NCBI GenBank assembly: GCA_017506865.1
Contig: JAFCMP010000168.1
Location: forward strand, 806,001 to 870,000
Direction of reading: 5' to 3'
Length of the DNA stretch: 64,000 nucleotides
Source of the DNA: Tribonema minus
Taxonomy: Eukaryota; Sar; Xanthophyceae; Tribonematales; Tribonemataceae
The notes under the pieces are model-generated. The model searched no databases. It was not told the origin of the DNA and saw only the letters and a list, made by a program, of their open reading frames with translations. Of the stretch, positions 21,489-30,987 are shown in pieces (within the stretch, counting starts at the first letter, position 1; each line of letters starts with the position of its first letter). The translations under genes were made by a program, and so were the position numbers.

Positions 21489-22482
21489 GTACATGCAGTA
21501 CGCGCAAGTGTAAACATATGAAACACTTCAATGACACGCTGTAGGCTTTATTATTGCGCTTCAGAAGTAGATGAACTTGAAGAATGGTCGATTTACAGGT
21601 ACTGGGTTCATCAGCCCTTCATGGCGCGATACCAGATGTCTTGGGAGGCATCCTTCACACAGCCACATAACACCAATCAACAAGATGTCAACAGCGCGCT
21701 GATGCATGTGGGGGTTTCGTTTTCTCATCTCTTACCTAACCCTCTGCATAGACGTCTTCATTTCTTGTCCCCACTGCTTGGCATTTGTCGTCAATAGATG
21801 GCTTGATTGCAGTGAAAGCAATAGTAGCGCAAAGTTTGCATCACTTCAAGCTGGTGGGGGCAAGGCACCTCTTGTTGCGGTTCCAACTTCACATGCACAG
21901 TGCGTCACCCCCCTTTTCAGGTCCCGTGAGCCGCGGTGTTCACAGATTGCATTTCGATTATTGTGTAAGTAAAGTATTACTTCCTAGAAGTACTAGACAC
22001 ATATTCACTAGACTATGCTTCCAATAATGCTAATGAACATGAATCAAAAGATCGTAGAGCTCTACGTGACAAGGGATGGTTAGCTGCAAGTGCCTTCCAC
22101 CAATAACCGTGGTCGCCGCTGCTGCAGCAATTGGCTACGAGTCAAACAGTACCACCGTAGCCACCAGTCAAAAAAGACTTCTGTGTGCAAGCTTTTAGCG
22201 TTCGAGGCATGGGTGTTCAGTATTGGAAAGGTCTCACGTGTTCGGTAGGCCAGCTCCAGCCGGCAGCCCAACACAGAGGTTCAGCAGCTAGTGAATGCGC
22301 GTAGCGTAGAAGGTGATGACGCGGGTTTTGAACCAATCCATGCGGCTACATAATAACAACAATAATTAACAGTGTTTATGCTTTTTTAGTGTCTGAACAA
22401 TACAATCACAAGTATCATCAGATATTTTTGTATTCTTGAAAGGAATTGAAACAAGGGATTGCACGCGCGTTTGCTGCCACAG

Positions 22483-22537
22483 GCGACATCGACTACACGC
22501 TGGTGGAGGCTCAGGAGGCGCATCGCATTACTGACAG
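22483..22537 (+). other. Candidate small exon
   Basis: A 55-base segment bounded by CCACAG and GTACAA reads DIDYTLVEAQEAHRITD with no stop. The residue pattern looks protein-like, but no partner exon was identified, so it may be a relic. Confidence 0.25.
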
Positions 22538-23508
22538 GTACAAACCTCATCAATCAGAAGGGTATGGGGTGTGCAGTAGGGTTAGGGCCAGGGATCCTCA
22601 ATTAGGCAGGTCACACTCGCCCTAAATTTGTTCAAGGCGTTGACCCCCGGGGTTCGAATTATGAGCATAGGTTCACCCTAGCTCTGATTCGAAGTATAAT
22701 TGATGGGCACTCAATGTGTGGCAAACGCCAGAACTGGTCAAGACATTAAAGCAGGGAAAGATACTAGGGTTGAATGCGGCGACTGTTAAAGTGGTAGTCA
22801 TGTTTAGGGCCAGATCAGGAGGTTGAGCAATGATGTTGCCATGTAGAGTAGGGTGATGCTCAGGCCCCGTGTCGAGTTTTAGACATGCGCCGCATTCATG
22901 GCCTGTACTTCGAGTAGTGGGTGCCGATTTGTTGTAGGGTAAGGTGGCGTGCAAGTCCATTGCCTTAAGATCAGTCCACATTCGGACTGTATCGAGACCG
23001 TGTTTGCATCAGGGTCACCAGTTCGGTGCAGCCTAACACTGCGCTCTCATTCAGACGGCATTTGCATCAGACTCAACAGCGCAGTGCAGCCTGCCTTTAA
23101 GCTCTCATTCTTTAAACCTCTTGCTTTGCTGTGGATAACCCTACAGGAAGGGTTGGTTTGAGTAGGTCTTGAGGTTAGGGCCAAGCGTTTGCTCTTCACC
23201 GGCACTTTGCATGCCGTCAGAGGCATCATTGAATCAGCGCAGCTGAGACAGTTCGCGCATGCACGTCTTGGCCAGGCATCGCTTGCACCCGGAGTCAGTG
23301 GCCGGACAGCTCTGCTAGGGCTTGCTTGGGGTTAACTCGCTTCAGGCACATCCTGCCCAAAGGTCAGGAGCTTTTATCTCGAATTCACATTGGTTACCGC
23401 AGTGCTCCGAGAATGACTGGATGCATTCACCCATGACCTGCACAATGGATTACACATGTTGACTTTAAACCCTGACCCCAAGTAACTTCTACTTCTATGT
23501 TGTTTTAG

Positions 23509-23522
23509 CCCTAACCCTAAGT
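23509..23522. repeat. Short interstitial telomere-like tract (CCCTAA)
   Basis: Two CCCTAA units, in gene-poor DNA; similar degenerate hexamers occur near 23168 and 22575. Confidence 0.5.
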
Positions 23523-23917
23523 ATGTGTATACTTCAGATTGACATTGGAGGATGTGCCTACATCTCGGCGCAACAGATCAATCGCATGAGCGAACATCAC
23601 GCACGGGCTTCCCGCTCTTCTGGATCGAGAATCAAAACAAGCTTGACCAAGCTCTATCGCGAGTGTTTGCAGAGTATTTGCCAGCAGCTGTGCACACGGG
23701 TCATTTGCCACTTGTGCGTGTACTGCTTTGTCCATGATACGCAACACATCCATGGCTCCGCATCGCAGCTGCAACATTCATTGATGGTAGTATTCGTGCA
23801 TGAACGCATGCTTTTACTTCTTCTGTTCAAAAGCACCTTTTCGCAATATGAAATGACACATGTCACAGACATGGTATCTGACGTCAGAAGCAGCGCTCGC
23901 AGTCCATGTAGAAGTAC

Positions 23918-24022
23918 TTTCAAGTATATGTTCCCATACACGTCTTGTGGCTCATAGATGGTGATGTTGCCACCCGTGGTTTGCATCCTTACCCCGCCTT
24001 TCAAAGGTGCTGCTTTCAATAC
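23918..24022 (-). other. Candidate exon of an unidentified gene
   Basis: Exactly 35 codons lie between an ATTGCAG acceptor and a GTACTT donor, both phase 0. They read VLKAAPLKGGVRMQTT then GGNITIYEPQDVYGN. No stops and a plausible composition suggest real or former coding. It lies downstream of the SGNH-type gene on the same strand, but no link is shown. Confidence 0.3.
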
Positions 24023-24392
24023 CTGCAATGTGCATGTTTAGAGCTAGCTGTGATGGCTGATTAGTGTTTGTGCACTATCCAATGCGCTCCTTGCTGACAG
24101 GTTAACAGCAGCGTGCGCGCTCAACAGGTGCGCGACAGCAGCACACGCGGTGCGCAAGGCAGGCAACAGCTGCTGCAGCAGCCTCTGATCTGAAGCACAG
24201 TGCACGCACGAAGGGGGCAGGGGGGTTGAGGGGGACACTGTTCCCTGTACTGGTCGAGCTGCCACGGTGACGCGCATGGAGGCAATGCAACACGCATGCG
24301 CATGCTTCTTGAAGACTACGATAGAAAGTATGTTTTTTGTTGGTCTGATGTGAGTACACGAAGTTGCTAACTGGGTGTGTAAGGGGAAGGGA

Positions 24393-24408
24393 GGGGGGGG
24401 GGGGGGGG
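24393..24408. repeat. 16-nt G homopolymer
   Basis: Uninterrupted G run in gene-poor DNA. Confidence 0.8.
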
Positions 24409-24898
24409 CTGCAGATAGTACTTCGAGTATCTTTTACACATGTTGATGTGCACATTGTAGATGCCATGCATGTAGATGCTTGACATGTATATGTGCAATC
24501 ATCGCACGATCGCACAGAGCAGCGCTGACATCACCACGATACACATCAAATATACATGCGTTGAAATTTATGGCGTTTATGGTGTGTCTGCGAGCCCGCA
24601 TGCTTTCAATGCATGCACGCGTTCTCGTATGCTTGATGCTGCACTGTGCGCGTGCGGCGTGCCACAAGGTGTGTCGTGCTGTAGCCCTTGCATGCTTGTA
24701 TGCCTTCTCATAGTGCTCCTGGATGGCCCTTCCATAAATCTTTAAGGCGTACACCATGCTCATGGCGCTTTCAACACAAGCATACCAATGGCCGCTGCTT
24801 TCATGGCCTGAGGCAGGAATAGGGATCTGAGCATGGTGACTTCTTGCTCAGTGAGGCTTTTGAACTTCCACGTGCTCACGCCAGCAACTGAGGGAAAT

Positions 24899-27800
24899 CT
24901 AACAGCATGACAGCTGCAATATCTTGAACTTCCACTCTCCCCGGTCGCCAACGCCCGAACGCCCATCCCCTTCCAATGAATCTTGACTCTTTGTACTGGC
25001 AGTATCTGCAATGTACTCTGCATCATCAGGCCCAAGCAACTCTATCACAAACTCAACGTCATTGACGCGTCTGCCATCCTCCAGCACCGATGATGCCGTT
25101 GTGTAAGGATCACCGAAGTGCGCCTGCCTGACCGCGGATGTGGATGTATGGATGGACGTGTCCAGGGCATCTATAATCTGACCTCCAGAGCCGTTGAGCG
25201 ACGCCGGCTGCTGCGCAAAGGGCTTCGCTGACTTGGGTAAAATGCGTATCGCACCAACATGCTCATAGCTCTTCAGGTACAAGATGGTCACCTTGGTCGG
25301 GTGGCCTTCCGCAGGGGCAGCGCAGCGCATGCGGACAGATAATTGCGCCCCAGGGTGCCGCTTGCCTAGCCCGATGATGCCCATCTTGCCTTTGCTATCC
25401 GCATAGAGCGACCAAGGGACCTGGTCATCATGATGATCGCGAGGTTGTTGTGCCTCTGATTGGATGGGGACCTGCAGACCCATTTGAAAGTCGACCTCTC
25501 CCTCCATCGTTCGATGCACTTCTTGAGTGATGTTCACGTTGCGCATTGTAGTCCAGTTCTGCCAGAGTCAAAGCGCAGCCATCACAGACAAGGTGCATGC
25601 ATTGATGAGGCGATACGCCACTTGTCAGTGACCACCTAATGGCCTGTATCACTTTCAGGTAGAAACACGTTGTAATGGTCAGCAAGGAGCTTTTGCATGC
25701 AAGTACACTAATGACTCCATGTACTGTCTGTACATGCACATTCAATCAAAGTTCAAATCAGCGTGGCAACACTGACAGGCAATGCACCGACAGTCCAAGG
25801 CAACAACTTCAATGACGAACGCCTTCAGATTGTAGGCAAACCTCAACTTGAGGGTTGAAACCTCAACTTGAGGGTTGACTTGAACGTGTGATTTCAAACT
25901 GTGACAGTACATTTTGCAAGTAGGATGTGAGCTCAAGGAGAGCTGGTGGTACAACCATTGCCTGGCTCGGCCACGGTTTGTCAATTCTTAACGTAATCAA
26001 GATCATTTATATTGCAAGCTGTGGCATAGATTCATTGACCATTCAAAGGTGCCTTTGTCTAACATTCGTATACAGACTACACCAGCAGCTTCAGATTCTG
26101 TATTGGGCTATAACATCTGTCACGTTTGCGTCCGTCACTTTTGATGGTGCTGTGTACTGTTGGCATGCCAGTCGCTCAGTTTGTGTTGGTGCATGCGTGT
26201 TTGTGCGGCCACGCAGGCTCACTAATAACATATGACAGAGTCTGGGCAGCTGAAGGTGAGCGGCAGCAGATGTTGAGTGTAACACTTGCCAGTGCACAGG
26301 GCCAGCCGTGCTGAGCCTCGCTGACTGTCATTTGGTCAAAGTGTACAGTCACTGTGGCAAGAACTTCGTTAAGGTGATACCTTAGCACTTTATGCCAAAC
26401 ATACGTGGCGGGACCTGGACAAGCATGTAGATTACTATCAAGTGCGGCAAGGCACAAGTGACAAAGGAGTCACGGTGACTGTTGAGGTGCCACTGGCAGG
26501 ACACCCGCAGCTGGATGAACTCTGCTTGCTGAAGCAGCTACAGCAATCTTTCTTGCATGCACGCATGCAGGCTTTTCAAAAGCACACAATGAGGGCTGGA
26601 CAGCGAGAACTGTTACAGTTACTGCCAGTGCGCTACGCATTGAAATGGTCACCCTCAAGCTAGAGGGAAGAATCATCTCGCGCGCAACCCGGGCACCAGA
26701 ACGCAACCCAACACATAAATTCAGTGATCGTGTTGAAGAAAGCAGCAAACACTCTCAGACAGTTTTGACGCAGAAGGCAACGCTCAAGCACGGCAGCGCT
26801 GAAAAACGCAGACTACGCTTCCGTGTGCTACAGTACTACATTATAGGTTAGCTGTACTATACACAGTACCTCAAGAGCAGAGCATTGCACAAATCCTGTG
26901 GCTGCTGCCAGAATCACCTGTGCCTCAAAGAGCCCAGTTGGTGCTTTGCCGTCGCAAAACAGGTGCTCCAGTGCGCGTGTGAGGGGCATGAGTGGAGTGT
27001 CCGTAGACGACAGGAAGTGTGCAGAGCCGGCGGCTGAATCGGATCCATCATCCTGGCACGCTTTCTCGACCTCCAAGTCCAAAAAGTGTGCCAGTGTATC
27101 GGCAAAGAGCTGGTGAGACCTAGTCGAGAAGCATTTGAGAGAGCAACAGATACCAATTTAACGCCGAGGAGTTGGTGAGACCTAATCGAGAAGCGTTTGA
27201 GAGAGCAGATGGGAAAGCAACACATATCAATTTAACGCCGAGGAGTTTGCATTGATCACTGCCACACCGACAAATTGACAACAGACAATGGAACTCATCA
27301 TGTCCACCACAAGGGTCAAATTGTGAATGTATGCCCATTTAGATCCCATATTGGACTTGCATTTGTTTGTTTGTTGTGGACTTCTTCAAAGCAGGAAAGT
27401 GTCAATTCCAACCTGCCACCGAGAGCTGGTTCGAAAAGTGCTCGATGCTCATCACGGAATTATAGTCAACTTCAACACCAATACTTCACATAAGTTCAAC
27501 ATTAATTTGAAATGCAGCAGCGAGCGCTGGAAGGGATCATACAGACTTGGCCAATTTGAAAGTGCTGTAAGGATGGGTCAGACTCTTGTTTGCCAGTTCA
27601 GGTCCATAAGGTGAACATTTTGAAATGCAGCAGCGAATGCTGGAAGGGATCTTACAGACCTGGCCAATTTGAAAGTGGTGTTGAAATGGTTCAGACTCTC
27701 GTTTGCCCAGGTCAGGTCCTGCTTTTTGTAATTTGAACCTGTGACGTTGTTGTGCCATACTATCAATGATATTGTTGCTGACTGATGCTGCTGCTGTTAA

Positions 27801-29522
27801 GGTTTGCAATTCCTTTCCACTAGCCTGCTGTTGCGCCGAACGGGCATTTCTGCCTGCTAGACAAAGCTGGCGTACACCGGCAGCTAGGTCTGACAAGCCT
27901 ACCAGCTGAGCATGCGGTTGCTCTAGTCACTAAATTTGCAGGGGCCTGGTGTATCCAATTTAACTGCAATGAAAACGAATGAAAAGATCATAGTACTTGT
28001 TGATTAATTGGCCGGCAGCGGTGCCTTGTGGTGAGCTCAAAGCGCTAACTGTGATGGTGAGCTCAATGGCTACTGTAACGCTGTTCTGATTCATGATCCA
28101 GCCACAGAAAACATGTTCTCAGACAAAAGCTGCCATCAAAGTAAATCCATTGCGAATGGAATTCTCAAGCGGTTCAGGCGTTGTAAAGTGGCAACGTCCA
28201 TCAAGGCTTCGCCATTGCTACACGCGCTATACATTGCAGGTGTGCACAGTGACTCTGACTCACCGCCAATGAGGATGAATGCCATCACGCGAATCCAAAA
28301 ACACAAAAGGCACCTCCCGGCTCCTTTCGGCGTAAACGGGCCACACTGCATCGCGGTAGGAGACCATGTGTGCCCCGTAGGGCTGCGCTATTGGTCTGTG
28401 CATGTCCTGTGCGCTCCACCACTGTATCCCCGGCCAGTCCAGGAATGCCTCCAGGAAAATGACAGCTGGTTTTGATGGCAGCGACAGCGCTCGCCTGATG
28501 ATGACTTCGATGGCTGCAAGATGGATGTCGATTGAGTCAACGTCGGTTCCGGCATGCGTCAACGCAAAAGCGTCTGGCACTTGGCTCTGACGCTCTGTAC
28601 GATGGCCTTCGTTGTCATTTGCCGCCAGCTCGATGATGACCATGTCAACGTCCATGTCTTCCGGCAGAGTCTTGGAGAGCTCGGTGAGCTGGCACCGGCT
28701 TGAGCAGGCAGCTAAGGGCAAAGGAAAAACAGAAAAGCACCTTTACCTTTTTAAAAATGGTGCAAGGTTATTATCAATATAGTTTTGTATAAATGATATG
28801 TTCATAATGATCGTACTTGCTTCGCGTCAGGTCCTGCATATCATCGCATTGCAACTTGTCGAGCTTTGGCGCTCAGCCTGCTAAAGCGTTATGGCCCAGG
28901 GAATGACTGCACTGTGCAGCCTTGCTGCAACCAGGTTCAACCATTGGCAAGTATGCAGCGTCGTTGCAGTTGATCCAGGGTCGCGTACGCACAACAGTTA
29001 CTGAGCAATGCATTCGCCACAATCATTGCAGCTCTGTTACTTGCTGAGGGAACTGCATGCAACCATGAGAGACTCACATATGGCAGCATTGGTCAAGGAA
29101 ACGTCGGCGTCAGGAAAGCGAGCTTGAAGCCACTCCTTGGTACGAGCTGGCCAGGCGCACTCGTGGCCGCCTCTTCCATCTGGTAGCTGGCACTCATGTC
29201 CTGCGGCCACACTGCCGCCTATAACAAGAACTTTTAGGCTCTGGCCCTGGCCTGCAGCTCTTCGGAATATCTCGTGTAAGCGTTGTGTGTCGCCCTGATA
29301 AGGGGTGCTGCGCGAAAAGTGTTCGGCAGTCAGCGGATACTCAGACCAGCCCAGGCTCTGTGTGTGAACACAGCCCACTTGCCCACAGCGAGGCAGCGCC
29401 ACCGGCTCGCCGCTGAACCAGCACCGGAAATCTGCCGCCAGCGTTCCCCACGCAGGTGCCACGCTTGCGATCGCTGTCATTATAGTTATAAGCATCGACG
29501 GCCGCAACAGCAGGACCGCCAT
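24899..29522 (-). CDS. Secreted SGNH/GDSL-type esterase-like protein, four exons
   Basis: Minus-strand exons are 29078-29522, 28264-28711, 26918-27119 and 24899-25558. Phases match at all three GT-AG introns and the product is 584 aa. The start at 29522 has a GCCGCCATGG context and opens a signal peptide (MAVLLLRPSMLITIM). Conserved SGNH blocks are visible: GGSVAAG with Ser104, NAAI about 40 residues later, ELAAND with Asn180-Asp181, and DGIHPH with Asp291 and His294 as the C-terminal catalytic pair. The adjoining RSHQLFADTLAHFL spans the exon 2/3 join and fits the family. Exon 4 holds a beta-rich tail with KGKMGIIG and ILYLKSYEHVG, a pattern I associate with plant and algal SGNH proteins of unknown substrate. 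The donor of exon 3 (GTGATT) is weak. It probably acts on ester groups outside the cell or in the secretory route (inference). Confidence 0.8.
25838..25885. repeat. 22-bp tandem duplication
   Basis: The block AACCTCAACTTGAGGGTTGA is present twice back to back, in intron 3 of the SGNH-type gene. The unit is also close to palindromic (CAACTTGAGGGTTG). Confidence 0.8.
26366..26663 (+). other. Candidate coding exon antisense in an SGNH intron
   Basis: Plus-strand frame open from just after a TTAAG/TTAG stretch: ALYAKHTWRDLDKHVDYYQ, then GVTVTVEVPLAGHPQLDEL, ending at a TAG. Charge and hydrophobic spacing look protein-like. It lies inside intron 3 of the minus-strand gene, so it would be a nested gene or a relic. 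I do not recognise it. Confidence 0.3.
27110..27246. repeat. Tandem duplication of the acceptor region of SGNH exon 3
   Basis: About 70 bases containing GGTGAGACCTA(G/A)TCGAGAAGC, TTTGAGAGAGCA and TTTAACGCCGAGGAG occur twice. On the gene strand both copies carry TAG|GTCTCACCA, the proposed exon 3 acceptor plus the first exon bases. Only the left copy continues into CTCTTTGCC. Confidence 0.8.
27505..27720. repeat. Imperfect tandem duplication of about 110 bp
   Basis: Two copies of a block with GAAATGCAGCAGCGA, GCTGGAAGGGATC, CCAATTTGAAAGTG and TCAGACTC(T/)CGTTTGCC-like sequence, in SGNH intron 2. Confidence 0.75.
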
Positions 29523-29833
29523 GGCGGCAGCTGATGTCAGTTGTGGCAATGTTCATGTTTCAGAGTTTTTTAAGTTGAAGTTTGAAAGAGTGGTTCAGTT
29601 AAAGTTTGTAACTGAAAATCATCTGTAGCACGACGTGCAGACACAGATAGGTTCTCAAATGATGGACCGCGAAGTGGGTTACGTGCGGCAGCAGAGCGGC
29701 AGCAGCAGCTGCAGGGCACCACAATGGGCCACCTGCAGGAACGTACAACGGCAGGGAGTGGAGCAGCAGCACGAAGGCCGCAGTCGCCAGGTGAAGGATC
29801 TAAAGCGCCAACGCCAAGCATGCTTATCTCCTA

Positions 29834-30342
29834 CCGTCATGTGCCTATTTAGGCCGACAGGGCCAACAATTGGCGTGTACCGGGCACCAATCCTAATTAT
29901 GCCCAGGTGTTTTTTCTGGCATTCTCAATTAGTCCTGGTGGCACATCCGCCGTGTTGACCTAATGGTTGCGTGCCCTGTTGTGTGCTCGCACGGTCAAGT
30001 AAATGAACCGGAACGCCATAGCAGACAAGCAGATGGCGAGTTCCATGCTCACGAGTGGCGTGATATTGATTGTGCAGTCTGTTTGCAGCCGCACAATGAG
30101 GCTTCCCCCGTTCACCAAAAAATTCGCAAAACAACTTCACCTGGAAGTTGATTTTTTTGCCGATCTATTCAGAAGGAACGCATCGCGCTCATGGATGGTC
30201 ATGTGTGCTCATGTGGGGTGTTCCTGAGGCTCTGTCCTAATTAGGCCTGGTGCTTTTTTCGCGTGACCCTAATTCAGTGTCCGAGTGCTTTATTTCACGA
30301 TGCCTAATGTTGGCCCGGTCGGCCTAAATAGGCACATGACGG
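29834..30342. mobile_element. MITE with about 36-bp terminal inverted repeats
   Basis: The ends CCGTCATGTGCCTATTTAGG...GGCCAACA (left) and their inverse (right) pair over about 36 bases with one mismatch, bounded by TA on both sides. That suggests a Tc1/mariner-type target choice. The 509-base interior has no coding capacity, so it would depend on a transposase elsewhere. Flanking DNA matches the start of the other duplicated units, so the element inserted into unit R0. A degraded relative lies at 19083-19570. Confidence 0.75.
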
Positions 30343-30524
30343 TACCGTAGGCACCGCTATGAGCTGCGTTGACACGTCAACTGCAGCTGCCTAGCAAGCT
30401 GCATCGCAGCATTTTGGTGATTGCGCTCATGTGGGAGTGGACCTCTGTGCAACAGCTAGCTGATGGGCTTGGCGAGTCAGCATATAGTATGTGAGTTGGC
30501 ACCGGCTCTTTCGACAACACCTTT

Positions 30525-30529
30525 AAAGG
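30525..30529. repeat. Target-site duplication AAAGG, left side of copia element
   Basis: AAAGG (possibly AAAGGA) here and at 35418-35422. Other units read ...TTTCGACAAC...AAGGACGGCGGCAGG without a break at the homologous place. Confidence 0.7.
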
Positions 30530-30886
30530 ACACCGCGCAGAGTGCCAGCCAGCGGAAGCAATATGTCCTCCTCACCTTCGTGTTGCACATCATCTTGACC
30601 AGGCATGATTGCAGAGCACCAGAGGCAGCCTCCTCACCTTCGTGTTGCACATCATCTTGACCAGGCATGATTGCAGAGCACCAGAGGCAGAAGAGAGAGT
30701 TCCAACTTGTGTGGATGCAAAGGAAGTGAGGTATTCACAGGATGCACAAGACACAAGGTGGTGGAATTGCTTCCCTACAGCACGGGGCACTAGAACTTGC
30801 CAGAACACGCAAGAACGTGCCAGAACTTGCAAGGGAAACCTAGAACACTCCTGCAGAATACAATGACCCTTCTACATATTCCAACA
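30530..30886 (-). repeat. 3' LTR of copia element (with 62-bp internal duplication)
   Basis: It reads TGTTGGAATATG... on the minus strand from 30886. It matches 35123-35417 except for an extra copy of a 62-base block (CCTCCTCACCTTCGTGTTGC...CCAGAGGCAG on the plus strand) near 30576-30700. Confidence 0.88.
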
Positions 30887-30987
30887 CCCTCCCCCAGTCA
30901 ACGCTCCATGCCCTCATGAGCTTGACTGGATTAAACTGCACACTGCCACAGAGCCTGGTTCGTTACCTCTGCGCAATTGCAAATACC

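Larger units (their letters stand above)
21501..24898. other. Gene-poor region with scattered exon-like pieces
   Basis: No complete gene is recognised. It holds CCCTAA/TTAGGG-like hexamers near 22575 and 23508 and a G16 run near 24393. Two exon-like pieces are listed separately. The minus strand between 24434 and 24763 has an open frame (MSMVYALKIYGRAIQEHYEKA) that could be coding but matches nothing I know. Confidence 0.4.

Noticed and set aside
22630-22700. Possible tRNA (GGGTTCGAATT T-loop-like motif)
   Set aside because: No acceptor, D or anticodon stems could be folded around it.
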